Shown here one piece after another: positions 8,448-17,138 of a stretch of 52,920 nucleotides of DNA. The position numbers and the translations under genes are program-made. Under the pieces are notes generated by a model. That model worked only from the letters and a program-made list of their open reading frames with translations. It was not told the origin of the DNA and did not search any database. How positions within the stretch are numbered: the stretch's first letter is position 1; each line of letters opens with the position of its first letter. Source of the stretch: an uncultured Pseudophaeobacter sp. (GTDB taxonomy: Bacteria; Pseudomonadota; Alphaproteobacteria; Rhodobacterales; Rhodobacteraceae); contig CAJQNB010000034.1 of the NCBI GenBank assembly GCA_905479575.1, positions 1 to 52,920 on the forward strand, read 5' to 3'.

Positions 8448-9620
8448 TCAGTTTGGCGGGACGGACCAGGTAACCGGAACTGAGATTGGTCCTCGAAAGG
8501 CCCAGCCGCCGAACTGGGTATCTCCTGAAAGGCGCAGATCCTGCGTCGCCTCGAACAGCATCGGCAGCGCCACTTGGCTGATGAGCGCCTTGGACAGCCA
8601 GGCCCCGGCACAGAAATGCGGCCCGGCCCCAAAAGAAATCGCGGCAGCGCAATCGCGGTGCAGATCAAAGACATCCGGCCGTTCAAAGATGCGTTCATCC
8701 CGATTGCCCGAGCCATACATCAAAAACACCCGATCCTCTGGCAGCAGGGTCGCCCCCTGCAGTTGGTATTCTTGTGCCACCCGGCGCGGCGACATCCCAA
8801 TGGGAGAGATCCATCGCGCGTATTCCTCAAAGGCCTGCATCCAGGAAATCTGCCCCGACAGAACCTGTTGCAGCTGGTCGCGGTGGCGCAACAGGGCCCA
8901 GACCGTGCCGGCAATGGCATCGCGTGGTTCATTCTGACCGCCAGAGATGGCAAGCTTGATATTGGCCCGTATCGCCGCATCCTTGAGCCCTGCCCGTTGC
9001 TGCACCGCCAAAAGAGAGCGATCTTCGGGATCCAAAGGTTGCGCCAGCCTGGCGCTGATGCAGGCATCAATCCTGTCGGTGGCGGCGTGGCAGCGGCGTT
9101 CAATATCGGTATCGCCTGCATAATTGGCACAGCCATCAATCATATGCTGACTGACCTGATCCATCTCAAAAGCTGTCAAATTGGTCAGCCCGGTGATCCG
9201 CTTCAGCGCCTCACCCGAGACAACCATGGCGTAGTCGCGCACCAGATCACAACCGCCCTTGGGCACCAGCTGTTCAAGTACATCCTGCGTCAGAGCCTGA
9301 AACTGCACCAACCAGTGATCACGCACCGTTTTGGGAGAGACCGTGGGAAAAATCGCCCGGCGCTCTTGCATATGCGCGTCGCCATCTTTGCGCATCATGT
9401 TCTCACCCATCAACTGGACCATCAACCCATCCGGCTGCTCAGAGGAGAAAACCGCCACTTTCTTTTCTTGGTGAAAAATGTCGTCGCGGCGTGTGATCAA
9501 ATAGGCCTGCAGCTGCGGCACATAGACCACCGCAGCCCGCTTTCGCATCTGGGCAAGGTCGGGATAGGGGTCCTTCCAAAACCGATCAAGGTCAATATCA
9601 TACCGTTCAGCCCGCTCCAT
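8448..9620 (-). CDS. Cytochrome P450
   Basis: A soluble bacterial P450 of about 390 residues, a haem monooxygenase needing an external ferredoxin and reductase, neither of which is encoded nearby. The haem loop FGAGPHFCAGAWL gives the proximal cysteine ligand. The I-helix region reads ISGGQNEPRD, where the usual acid-alcohol pair is replaced by Asn-Glu; this may alter proton delivery. The ExxR-type region is around EYARW. I chose ATG at 9620 because AAGGGGGGCGGAG lies directly upstream; ATG at 9650 lacks such a site. It is divergent from a marR gene, which probably regulates it. The substrate is unknown. Confidence 0.92.
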   Translation of the reverse strand: MERAERYDIDLDRFWKDPYPDLAQMRKRAAVVYVPQLQAYLITRRDDIFHQEKKVAVFSSEQPDGLMVQLMGENMMRKDGDAHMQERRAIFPTVSPKTVRDHWLVQFQALTQDVLEQLVPKGGCDLVRDYAMVVSGEALKRITGLTNLTAFEMDQVSQHMIDGCANYAGDTDIERRCHAATDRIDACISARLAQPLDPEDRSLLAVQQRAGLKDAAIRANIKLAISGGQNEPRDAIAGTVWALLRHRDQLQQVLSGQISWMQAFEEYARWISPIGMSPRRVAQEYQLQGATLLPEDRVFLMYGSGNRDERIFERPDVFDLHRDCAAAISFGAGPHFCAGAWLSKALISQVALPMLFEATQDLRLSGDTQFGGWAFRGPISVPVTWSVPPN

Positions 9621-9664
9621 CTCCGCCCCCCTTGTTGTGCATGTCTTCACTGAAAGGTGAATGA

Positions 9665-9678
9665 GTTGTCATGTCAAC
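9665..9678. promoter_or_regulatory. Candidate MarR operator
   Basis: GTTGTCATGTCAAC is a 14-base near-palindrome (12 of 14 positions symmetric) between the divergent P450 and marR genes, 23 bp before the marR start. MarR proteins commonly bind such elements in their own divergent promoter. The assignment is positional. Confidence 0.4.
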
Positions 9679-9700
9679 ACGTGAGCTCTAAGATGGGGTC

Positions 9701-10213
9701 ATGAGTGAGAGACAATCCCTGCCTGACGATATGTTCCTGGTCACCGCCACCGGCAGCGCGGAAGATCCAGCCGCGCCAACGCTGAGCCTGCGCAACAGCC
9801 CTGTTGTGCTGGTGACCTTTGCTGGCAACCGGCTGACCCGGGAAGCCACCCGCGCCTATCAGGCCGAATTTGGCATCGGCGTGATGGACTGGCGTATGCT
9901 GGTGATGCTGACCCGCAGCCCCGGCTGCTCTGTCGCCCAGGCGGCCCGCCTTACAGGCATCGACAAGGCCGCCGTCAGCCGGTCTTTGCAGCGGCTCGAA
10001 AGCACCGGGCTGGCACAGTCTGAGGCCCAGGGCGGAGATGAGCGGCGCAAGTCCTGGAGCCTCACCCCAAAAGGCCAGGATCTTCACGGCAAAATCCTGC
10101 CCCGCGCGCTCGAACGTCAGCAGGATTTGTTAAAAGGATTCACCCCCGAAGAGACCGCCCAGTTTATCACCTACATGCAACGGTTTCTGGCCAATATCGA
10201 AACCTCACCTTAG
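9701..10213 (+). CDS. MarR family transcriptional regulator
   Basis: A 170-residue MarR-type winged-helix dimer. The helix-turn-helix lies in CSVAQAARLTGIDKAAVSRS, with the wing in the following SEAQGGDERRKSWSLTPKG, which is the classic D-x-R-wing of the family. The N-terminal ~30 residues are an extra, poorly conserved extension. AAGATGGGG precedes the start. Its divergent arrangement with the P450 gene suggests that it represses that gene and itself. The ligand is unknown. Confidence 0.9.
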   Translation: MSERQSLPDDMFLVTATGSAEDPAAPTLSLRNSPVVLVTFAGNRLTREATRAYQAEFGIGVMDWRMLVMLTRSPGCSVAQAARLTGIDKAAVSRSLQRLESTGLAQSEAQGGDERRKSWSLTPKGQDLHGKILPRALERQQDLLKGFTPEETAQFITYMQRFLANIETSP

Positions 10214-10221
10214 GCGCCCCT

Positions 10222-10264
10222 GCGCTGTGCCCTCAGGCACAGCGCCAGGCCCAACAGTGTGGGG
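10222..10264 (+). terminator. Hairpin pair between convergent marR and ppk2
   Basis: GCGCTGTGCC (10222-10231) and GGCACAGCGC (10236-10245) form a perfect 10-bp stem with a 4-base loop, followed by a GGCCC/GGGCC hairpin to 10264. There is no long T-run, so termination is probable but not certain. Confidence 0.45.
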
Positions 10265-10325
10265 CCTTCGTCAGAAGGTCGCTAAGCTGGCGGGAGCCCC
10301 CCCTTTGCCTTTATGACCTTAGACC

Positions 10326-11243
10326 TTAGTAGATTTTTGGCACATACAGCTCATCCGGCAGCACCCGGCGTTCATAATCAGGATTATACTCCCGATCCGG
10401 CAAAGACACTTTTTCGCTGCTCACCTCTTTATAGGGGATCTTGCTCAAAAGATGCTCGATGCAGTTCAGGCGTTCGCGCTTTTTGTCGTTGCCTTCAACG
10501 ATATACCAAGGCGCCTCGGGGATGTTGGTGCGCTCAAACATCTCTTCTTTGGAGGTGGTATACTGTTCCCAGCGGATGCGGCTTTCCAGATCCATCGGAG
10601 ACAGTTTCCACTGTTTCATCGGGTCGTGAATGCGCATCATGAACCGCAGCTGCTGCTCTTCATCGGTGATCGAGAACCAGTATTTCAACACGATGGTGTT
10701 TGAACGCACCAACATACGTTCAAATTCCGGCACATCTCGAAAGAAGGTTTCCACCTGGTCGTCGTCGGCAAAGCCCATCACCCGTTCCACTCCGGCGCGG
10801 TTGTACCAGGAGCGGTCAAACAACACGATCTCACCGCCCGCAGGCAGATGTGGCACATAGCGCTGGAAATACCATTGGCTTTGCTCCCGTCGGCTGGGGG
10901 CCGGCAGCGCCACTACCCGCGCCACCCGCGGATTGAGCCGCTGGGTGATCCGCTTGATCACCCCGCCCTTGCCGGCACTGTCGCGCCCTTCCATGATCAC
11001 CAGCACCTTGGCACCAGTCTCCACCACCCAATCCTGCAACTTGATCAGCTCTGCCTGAAGCCGCAGCAGGTTGCGGAAATAGACTTTGCGATCCAACATC
11101 TCCGGGTGCTGTTCGCGGTAGATCTTGCGCAGCTCCATGGACAACATCGGTTCGGCAAATTCAATTTCGATATCCTCGTCCAAAGTGTCCTGCAGCTCAG
11201 CCTCAAGCCAATCATAGGAGTCGGAGTCGATATCGCTGGTCAC
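10326..11243 (-). CDS. ppk2: Polyphosphate kinase 2 family protein
   Basis: A 305-residue one-domain PPK2, which transfers phosphate between polyphosphate and nucleotides, mostly making NTP or NDP from polyphosphate. Walker A is EGRDSAGKGG at residues 85-94; the Walker B-like lid is VLFDRSWYNRAG at about 140-151. Other family blocks are RREQSQWYFQRY and FSITDEEQQLRF. The length fits single-domain class I PPK2. The N-terminal 30 residues are acidic and variable. It is a single gene convergent with marR. Nucleotide preference (ADP or GDP) cannot be read from the sequence. Confidence 0.95.
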   Translation of the reverse strand: MTSDIDSDSYDWLEAELQDTLDEDIEIEFAEPMLSMELRKIYREQHPEMLDRKVYFRNLLRLQAELIKLQDWVVETGAKVLVIMEGRDSAGKGGVIKRITQRLNPRVARVVALPAPSRREQSQWYFQRYVPHLPAGGEIVLFDRSWYNRAGVERVMGFADDDQVETFFRDVPEFERMLVRSNTIVLKYWFSITDEEQQLRFMMRIHDPMKQWKLSPMDLESRIRWEQYTTSKEEMFERTNIPEAPWYIVEGNDKKRERLNCIEHLLSKIPYKEVSSEKVSLPDREYNPDYERRVLPDELYVPKIY

Positions 11244-11501
11244 AGGCGTATTCCTTATATTGTGTTGTCTTTTGTCGATCCCACTACCAAGCCAGTGTGA
11301 TCCTTTGATGTCACGCGCAAAAAAACTGCGGGATCGCGACTGTTGAGCAAAGCCGCGTCTGGTCAGTCAAATCGGGACCCGTCACGGCACTCTGCCATGG
11401 GTCAATGGAACCGCGTTTCCCCCTGGGGTGCAACCGTAATTTCTGCGGTTGCGACATCCCGGCACCACTGCATCGCCTCTCTGCTCAAAGGATCAGCAGC
11501 G

Positions 11502-13091
11502 CTATCCGCGCGCAGCCGCAAGGATCAGATCCGCAGCCTTTTCGCCGATCATGATACTGGGGGCATTGGTATTGCCGCTGGGAATGGTGGGCATGGCGCT
11601 GGCATCCGCCACCCGCAGCCCTGTGACCCCTCGCAGGCGCAGCTCTGCATCCAGCGGCGCCGTGTCCTCTGCCCCCATATGCACGGTGCAGGTGGGGTGA
11701 AAAATCGTGGTGCCAATTTCCCCGGCGGCCTTTACCAGATCCTCCACCGCATCCGAAGCCCCTCCGGGCTTCATCTCCTGCGGGCCATAGCCCTGCATGG
11801 CCGGCTGCGCCATAATCTGGCGCGCCTGACGGATTGCCGCCACCGCCACCTGACGATCGCCCTCGGTGGACAGGTAATTTGGCGCAATCTCAGGCGCCTG
11901 ATGGGGATCGTCCGACGTGATCTGAACCGTGCCCCGGCTTTCAGGCCGCAGGTTGCAGACACTGGCGGTCAGCCCGGGGAAATCATGCAGCGGCTGGCCA
12001 AAGGCCTCCAGTGTCAGGGGCTGCACGTGATATTCCAGATCCGGAGTTGCCAGATCAGGACGCGAGCGCGAAAACGCCCCCAGCTGACTGGGCGCCATCG
12101 ACATCGGCCCCGAGCGCTTCAGCGCATATTCCAAGCCAATCTTGGCCTTGCCCAGTGTTGAGTTCGCCAGAGTGTTCAGGGTCTTTCCCCGCTCCAGCCG
12201 CCAGGCACAGCGCAGTTGCAAATGGTCCTGCAGGTTGGCGCCCACCGCTGGCATATCCCGCTGCACCGCAATGCCGTGGCGCTGCAACAGCTCCCCCGGC
12301 CCCAGCCCGGACAGTTGCAGGATCTGCGGCGAGTTCACCGCCCCGGCAGACAACACCACCTCAGCACGCGCCCGCACCTGATGAGTGCTGCCGCCCTTGT
12401 CATATTCCACGCCAACCGCGCGGCCATCCTCGATCAGGATGCGACGGGTATGGGCCTTGGTCTCAACCTTCAGGGTGCTGCCAGTGACCGTGCGCAAAAA
12501 GGCCTTGGCGGTGTTCATCCGCCAGCCGCCGCTCTGATTGACCCGGAAATAGCCGACGCCTTCGTTATTGCCGGTGTTGAAATCGGTGACTTTGGGCAGG
12601 CCCCAGCTGGCGGCGGCCTGCATCCAGTCGTCCAGGACATCCCAGTGCAGCCGCTGGTTTTCCACCCGCCATTCGCCGCCAGCGCCATGCATTTCAGACG
12701 CGCCGTCCACATAGTCTTCGGACTTTTTGAAATAGGGCAGCACATCGTCCCAGCCCCAGCCCGCCAGCCCACGCTGGCGCCAGCCGTCATAATCCGCCGC
12801 CTGCCCGCGCAGATAAAGCATGCCGTTGATCGACGAACATCCCCCCAGAACCTTGCCACGGGGATACAGCAGGCTGCGCCCATTCAGCCCTGCCTCGGCA
12901 GCGGTGCGATACATCCAATCGGTGCGGGGATTGTCGATACAATAGAGATAGCCCATGGGGATATGGACCCAGTGATAATTGTCTTTGCCGCCCGCCTCCA
13001 GCAGCAGAACCTTATGGCCAGCTTCGCTCAGCCGCTTGGCGACAACACAGCCAGCGCTGCCCGCGCCCACCACGATATAGTCCCACTCCAT
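11502..13091 (-). CDS. GMC family oxidoreductase (choline dehydrogenase-like)
   Basis: A 529-residue FAD-dependent glucose-methanol-choline oxidoreductase. The FAD-binding Rossmann motif is VVGAGSAGC at the N-terminus. The GMC signature [18 protein letters not shown] lies near residue 80-97. The C-terminal active-site region includes HPTCTVHMG and the end motif [26 protein letters not shown] precedes the start. No betaine-aldehyde dehydrogenase or BetI regulator is adjacent, so the substrate is more likely another primary alcohol than choline. The next gene upstream, an lrp on the same strand, lies 120 bp away and could be co-transcribed. Confidence 0.92.
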   Translation of the reverse strand: MEWDYIVVGAGSAGCVVAKRLSEAGHKVLLLEAGGKDNYHWVHIPMGYLYCIDNPRTDWMYRTAAEAGLNGRSLLYPRGKVLGGCSSINGMLYLRGQAADYDGWRQRGLAGWGWDDVLPYFKKSEDYVDGASEMHGAGGEWRVENQRLHWDVLDDWMQAAASWGLPKVTDFNTGNNEGVGYFRVNQSGGWRMNTAKAFLRTVTGSTLKVETKAHTRRILIEDGRAVGVEYDKGGSTHQVRARAEVVLSAGAVNSPQILQLSGLGPGELLQRHGIAVQRDMPAVGANLQDHLQLRCAWRLERGKTLNTLANSTLGKAKIGLEYALKRSGPMSMAPSQLGAFSRSRPDLATPDLEYHVQPLTLEAFGQPLHDFPGLTASVCNLRPESRGTVQITSDDPHQAPEIAPNYLSTEGDRQVAVAAIRQARQIMAQPAMQGYGPQEMKPGGASDAVEDLVKAAGEIGTTIFHPTCTVHMGAEDTAPLDAELRLRGVTGLRVADASAMPTIPSGNTNAPSIMIGEKAADLILAAARG

Positions 13092-13211
13092 CGCCCGTCT
13101 CCTGCCTCAGTTTTTCCGCAACAGACCACAGATGCCCCCAGCGCGACAGTGGGAAATCTGCAAAATCCACTGTCATCAAAGCCCTGGCCATTAGAGCCTT
13201 GTCCGCTGCCC

Positions 13212-13670
13212 CTAGACCGGCAGCGCGGTGGTTTTGAACACGGTCCGCAGGGCAAAGCTCGACTGCATCTGCGCCACCCCCGGCAGCCGGGTCAGGTGCT
13301 GGCGGTGGATGCGGGCAAAATCATCGGTATTTTCGGCAACAACCTTAAGCAGGTAGTCTGCGGTTCCGGCCATCAGATGGCACTCCAGCACGTCCGGAAT
13401 ACGCGCCACCGCCCGTTCAAATGCATCCAGCAGCTCATCCGCCTGGCTTTGTAATGTAATCTCGACAAAAACCGTGGTAGGCACCGCCATCTTGCGAGCA
13501 TCCAGCAGGGCAACGTAGCTTTTGATATAGGCATCGCTTTCCAGCCGCTGCACCCGCCGATGGCAGGCGGAGGCCGACAGGTTGACCCGCTCGCTCAGCT
13601 CGGCATTGGAGATCCGCCCCTGCCGTTGCAGAACCTGTAGAATCCGACGATCCGTGTTATCAAGAGACAT
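13212..13670 (-). CDS. Lrp/AsnC family regulator, probably of alanine dehydrogenase
   Basis: A 152-residue Lrp-type regulator with an N-terminal winged HTH (RRILQVLQRQGRISNAELSE, then LSASACHRRVQRLE) and a C-terminal RAM ligand-binding domain (VLECHLMAGTADYLLKV). It is divergent from the alanine dehydrogenase gene with 136 bp between them. By analogy with AldR-type regulators it probably activates ald in response to alanine; that is inference from position. A palindrome in the intergenic region is listed separately. Confidence 0.9.
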   Translation of the reverse strand: MSLDNTDRRILQVLQRQGRISNAELSERVNLSASACHRRVQRLESDAYIKSYVALLDARKMAVPTTVFVEITLQSQADELLDAFERAVARIPDVLECHLMAGTADYLLKVVAENTDDFARIHRQHLTRLPGVAQMQSSFALRTVFKTTALPV

Positions 13671-13708
13671 TTCTTCAAAGATCCTTGCTAGGTTCCGCCC
13701 GTTTAGGT

Positions 13709-13722
13709 GAAGATTCTTCGAA
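13709..13722. promoter_or_regulatory. Candidate Lrp-type operator in lrp/ald intergenic region
   Basis: GAAGATTCTTC at 13709-13719 is an 11-base palindrome that runs into TTCGAA (13717-13722). The 12-base string GAAGATTCTTCG recurs at 37240-37251, upstream of dgcN and the malyl-CoA lyase gene. The site is 85 bp from the ald start. Confidence 0.4.
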
Positions 13723-13806
13723 TGTCATGTTTTTATTCCGCCCAAAAAAGCAGCATCTGTTGCCAGACCTGCGTCAGACTGACGCTAAGGAAACGGAGGA
13801 TAGATA

Positions 13807-14925
13807 ATGAAAATCGGCTGCCCCACAGAGATCAAGCCACAGGAATTCCGGGTTGGCATGACGCCTGACGCGGCCCGCGAAGCGGTCAATCATGGCCATC
13901 AGGCCCTTATTCAAAAGGGTGCCGGTCTGGGTGCCGGCTTTACCGATGAGGATTACATCGCCGCCGGGGCTATAATCCTCGACACCGCCGAAGAAATCTT
14001 TGCCAATGCCGACATGATCGTGAAGGTAAAAGAGCCACAAGCGGTTGAGCGCAAGATGCTTCGCGAAGGTCAACTGCTGTTCACCTATCTGCACCTGGCC
14101 CCCGATCCAGCGCAAACCCAGGACCTGCTGGCAAGCGGCTGCACCGCCATCGCCTATGAAACCGTCACCGACGCCTCCGGCGGCCTGCCCCTGCTGGCGC
14201 CCATGTCCGAAGTCGCGGGCCGCCTGGCGCCGCAGGTCGGCGCCTGGACGCTGCAAAAGGCCAACGGCGGTCGCGGCATTCTGATGGGCGGCGTGCCCGG
14301 CGTGGCCCCGGCCAGGGTAGTGGTCATTGGCGGCGGCGTTGTCGGCACCCACGCGGCCAAGATCGCTGCTGGCATGGGCGCGGATGTCACCATTCTGGAC
14401 CGCTCTCTGCCCCGGCTGAAAAATCTTGATGATGTCTTTGGCCGCGACTTCAAAAACCAGTATGCTACCGCCGGTGCCACCGCCGAGCTGGTCCGCGAGG
14501 CCGACATGGTTATTGGCGCTGTGCTGATCCCGGGCGCCGAAGCCCCCAAGCTGGTATCGCGCGCCATGCTCAGCGATATGAAGCCCGGCGCGGCCTTGGT
14601 GGATGTGGCCATCGACCAAGGCGGCTGTTTTGAGACCTCCCGCGCCACCACCCATGCAGATCCGATTTATGAGGTCGATGGCATCATGCACTACTGTGTC
14701 GCCAATATGCCCGGCGCGGTTGCCCGCACCTCGACCCAGGCGCTTGGCAATGCGACCCTGCCCTTCATGCTGAGCCTGGCAGATAAAGGCTGGCGTCAAG
14801 CCTGCGAGGATGACCCGCATCTGTTGAACGGTCTCAATGTCCATGCCGGCAAGCTGACCTACTATGCCGTTGGTAAGGCCCTGGGGCTGGATGTGATCTC
14901 GCCGACCCTGGCGCTCAAATCCTAA
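13807..14925 (+). CDS. ald: Alanine dehydrogenase
   Basis: A 372-residue NAD-dependent alanine dehydrogenase that interconverts L-alanine and pyruvate plus ammonia. The catalytic Lys75 (VKVKEPQ) and His96 (TYLHLAP) are both at the canonical positions. The NAD-binding glycine motif VVVIGGGVVGTHAAKIA lies near residue 175. The start IGCPTEIKPQEFRVGMTP is typical of the family and distinguishes it from transhydrogenase alpha subunits. GGAGGATAG precedes the ATG. An Lrp-type gene is divergent and a strong terminator follows, so this is a single-gene unit. Confidence 0.96.
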   Translation: MKIGCPTEIKPQEFRVGMTPDAAREAVNHGHQALIQKGAGLGAGFTDEDYIAAGAIILDTAEEIFANADMIVKVKEPQAVERKMLREGQLLFTYLHLAPDPAQTQDLLASGCTAIAYETVTDASGGLPLLAPMSEVAGRLAPQVGAWTLQKANGGRGILMGGVPGVAPARVVVIGGGVVGTHAAKIAAGMGADVTILDRSLPRLKNLDDVFGRDFKNQYATAGATAELVREADMVIGAVLIPGAEAPKLVSRAMLSDMKPGAALVDVAIDQGGCFETSRATTHADPIYEVDGIMHYCVANMPGAVARTSTQALGNATLPFMLSLADKGWRQACEDDPHLLNGLNVHAGKLTYYAVGKALGLDVISPTLALKS

Positions 14926-14944
14926 AGCTCCCCGCCAAACTGAT

Positions 14945-14979
14945 GGCCCGCCAGTTTCCACCAACCGGCGGGCCGTTTT
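14945..14979 (+). terminator. ald terminator
   Basis: GGCCCGCCAGTT (14945-14956) pairs with AACCGGCGGGCC (14963-14974), with one mismatch, and is followed by GTTTTG. Confidence 0.85.
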
Positions 14980-15045
14980 GTGCTCAGACGGTAACACGCA
15001 GATACTGTTGCCGGGCGCGGATCATAGGCATAATTTACAGACGCA

Positions 15046-15074
15046 GGCCCCCAGATCACTTTGGGGGCCTTTTC
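15046..15074 (+). terminator. Second terminator-like hairpin before mscS
   Basis: GGCCCCC (15046-15052) pairs with GGGGGCC (15063-15069), followed by TTTTCTT. It lies 80 bp before the mscS start, so it is either a back-up terminator for ald or a leader hairpin of mscS. Confidence 0.65.
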
Positions 15075-15152
15075 TTATGGATCTCCCCTTGTCTGGATCC
15101 GCCCACCTGTGCTTCATCCGCAAAACCACATAACCGGAAGAGTGAGACTGAT

Positions 15153-15959
15153 ATGGACGACATGATTGAAAAGGGCTTTGCCTACTGGCCCATGGTGCTG
15201 AATGGCGGCAAGGCCCTGGCTGTTCTCATCATTGGTTGGATCGCTGCCGGAATGGTGAGCAGCGCCCTGCGCAAACGCATCAATGCCACCCCAGAAATCG
15301 ACGCCACCCTGGGCAATTTTGTTGCCAGCATGGTGCGTTGGGTACTGATTGCCGTGGTGATGATTGCCGTACTGGGCATCTTTGGCATCGAAGCCACCAG
15401 CCTGGTGGCAATGATGGGCGCGGCCACTCTGGCGATTGGTCTGGCGCTGCAGGGCACGCTGAGCGATCTGGCCGCCGGTTTCATGCTGGTGTTGTTTCGC
15501 CCCTACAAGATTGGCCAATACGTCGATATTGGCGGCACCGCAGGCACGGTAAAAGATCTCAACCTGTTTGTGACAGAGCTGGCGACACCGGACAATGTGC
15601 AGATCATTATTCCCAATGGCCAGGCCTGGGGCGCGGTGATCACCAATTTCTCGCACCACGCAACCCGCCGGGTTGATATGGTCTTTGGCATCGACTACGG
15701 CGACAGCGCCGATGCGGCCAAAGCGATCATTCTGCAACAGGCCGCCGCAGACAGCCGTATCAAACAGGACCCCGAGCCATGGGTGCGGGTGACCAATCTG
15801 GGCGATAGCTCGGTTGATCTGACCACCCGCGTCTGGGTGGATGCAGCCGATTACTGGGAAGTGAAATTTGCCATGACCCAGGCGGTGAAAGAAGCCTTTG
15901 ACACCAAGGGTATCTCGATCCCCTATCCCCACACTGTGGAAATCAAACGCGACTCCTAA
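15153..15959 (+). CDS. mscS: Small-conductance mechanosensitive channel MscS
   Basis: A 268-residue MscS-type channel that opens under membrane tension during hypo-osmotic shock. Three membrane helices occupy about residues 18-40, 60-85 and 88-110; the last is the pore helix MMGAATLAIGLALQGTLSDLAAG. The beta domain follows, with the conserved FRPYKIGQYVDIGGTAGTV and IIIPNGQAWGAVITNFS. GGAAGAGTGAG precedes the start. In-frame codons back to 14943 run through the preceding terminator and are not used. It is a single-gene unit ended by a strong terminator. Confidence 0.94.
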   Translation: MDDMIEKGFAYWPMVLNGGKALAVLIIGWIAAGMVSSALRKRINATPEIDATLGNFVASMVRWVLIAVVMIAVLGIFGIEATSLVAMMGAATLAIGLALQGTLSDLAAGFMLVLFRPYKIGQYVDIGGTAGTVKDLNLFVTELATPDNVQIIIPNGQAWGAVITNFSHHATRRVDMVFGIDYGDSADAAKAIILQQAAADSRIKQDPEPWVRVTNLGDSSVDLTTRVWVDAADYWEVKFAMTQAVKEAFDTKGISIPYPHTVEIKRDS

Positions 15960-16011
15960 TTCTCCCGCCCGTCATCGGGATTTTGAAAAACCCTCTTCCC
16001 GTTGGGACCAG

Positions 16012-16037
16012 CACCCCGCCTTTGGCGGGGTGTTTTT
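16012..16037 (+). terminator. mscS terminator
   Basis: CACCCCGCC (16012-16020), loop TTT, GGCGGGGTG (16024-16032) and TTTTT. On the other strand it lies right at the end of the convergent gene and may serve it too. Confidence 0.92.
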
Positions 16038-16488
16038 ACGAAAACGGAGGGCGACCACCCAGATTTGTCATGCCGTCAGCATCTGAAAAGGCCCAACGAG
16101 AGGCCAGCAGCTGGAAGCTTCTGTGGTCCCAGCCGGAAACATCCCGCTGAAACCGCGACCGCCAAGAGCCTTCGACATGTATCGGCAGCCGGATTGCATT
16201 GACCTCTGGTGGCTTGCGGCCTGCTTTTGCAGCTGCTTGGCTGGCCTGGACAAACATGGCTTTCACCCGGCTCTCGATTGGCAGGGCCTCTTTGGCACGG
16301 CGCCCCGCAAAGATCACAAAGACCTCTCTGGTGTTGTCGAGGTAGCCACGCACCACAAGGTCGCCGCGACTGCTGCGTTTGATGTGCGGCACCAAAGCAA
16401 CCCGAAACTGACCCAGGTCCTTTTTGAACAGGCCCTGGTCTTCACTTGTGGCTGTAATCTCTTTCGGCGCGCGTCGTCGGTTCTGCAT
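16036..16488 (-). CDS. Conserved-looking hypothetical protein
   Basis: A 150-residue protein, basic near its start (MQNRRRAPKEI), predicted cytoplasmic with no membrane segment or signal. The start at 16488 is preferred over an upstream ATG at 16566, whose extra 26 residues look non-coding; GGACG lies ten bases upstream. Visible blocks are GQFRVALVPHIKRSSRGDLVVRGY, then a V-rich strand EVFVIFAGRR, suggesting an alpha/beta fold. I do not recognise a family. It converges on mscS. Coding character is reasonable but the function is unknown. Confidence 0.6.
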   Translation of the reverse strand: MQNRRRAPKEITATSEDQGLFKKDLGQFRVALVPHIKRSSRGDLVVRGYLDNTREVFVIFAGRRAKEALPIESRVKAMFVQASQAAAKAGRKPPEVNAIRLPIHVEGSWRSRFQRDVSGWDHRSFQLLASRWAFSDADGMTNLGGRPPFS

Positions 16489-16604
16489 AGGTATCGTCCG
16501 TTGGAGCCTCAGAGCGGGGCTCACCAAGTGGTGGGATAAGAATGTGCTGCGCCACAGTCTAGACAACGCCCGTTAACGAGTGGTTTTTGCCGAGGCCAAA
16601 CGCC

Positions 16605-17138
16605 TTAAAGAGCCGCAGGTTTTTGACGGGACATGATCAGGATCCTGTCGCCAAAATATGTGGCCTCTCCGGAGGTTTGATACCCTTGCTTTGCCGCAAC
16701 CTGCTGCGAAGCCGCATGTTCAGGTGCAAAAATTGCCACCGTCTGTGCCCAGTCCTGCGTCTGGTCGGCCCAGTTGTGGATGCAGGCCACCGCTTCGCTG
16801 GCAATTCCGCGCCCATGGGCCTGTGTCGCCAGAACCCAGCCCGCCTCGGGGACATCCGGCAGCGGTGGCGCCACCGCGCGGCGATAATTGGCAAAGCCAA
16901 CCTCCCCTAGGAACGCGCCGCTGTCACGATCGCAAACCACCCAATAGCCATAGCCCAAAGCCTGCCAATGGCCCATGTAGCGCAGCAGTCGCGCCCAGGA
17001 CTGTTCAGGGCTGTTGGGCGTGCTGCCGATGTATTTCACCACGACCGGGTCGGTCCAGAGCGCCGCCACATCGTCAAAATCCTGCACCCCATGTGGGCGC
17101 AGGATCAGCCGCTCGGTCCACAAGGTTGGTGCGCTCAT
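16605..17138 (-). CDS. GNAT family N-acetyltransferase (RimJ/RimL type)
   Basis: A 177-residue acetyl-CoA-dependent N-acetyltransferase. It begins TERLILRPHGVQDFDDVAALW as RimJ/RimL relatives do. The central strand GEVGFANYRR and the acetyl-CoA loop AHGRGIASEAVACIHNWAD (Q/R-x-x-G-x-A form) are clear, followed by ASQQVAAKQGYQTSGEA. Its ATG overlaps the stop of the upstream ytoQ by four bases (ATGA), so the two are translationally coupled. The acceptor substrate is unknown. Confidence 0.9.
   Translation of the reverse strand: MSAPTLWTERLILRPHGVQDFDDVAALWTDPVVVKYIGSTPNSPEQSWARLLRYMGHWQALGYGYWVVCDRDSGAFLGEVGFANYRRAVAPPLPDVPEAGWVLATQAHGRGIASEAVACIHNWADQTQDWAQTVAIFAPEHAASQQVAAKQGYQTSGEATYFGDRILIMSRQKPAAL

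Noticed and set aside
11244..11501. Possible small gene between ppk2 and the GMC oxidoreductase gene
   Set aside because: Only short frames without ribosome-binding sites or recognisable sequence; treated as intergenic.
13774..14997. A 407-codon minus-strand open frame opposite ald
   Set aside because: Fully antisense to a well-supported alanine dehydrogenase; glycine/histidine-rich shadow composition.
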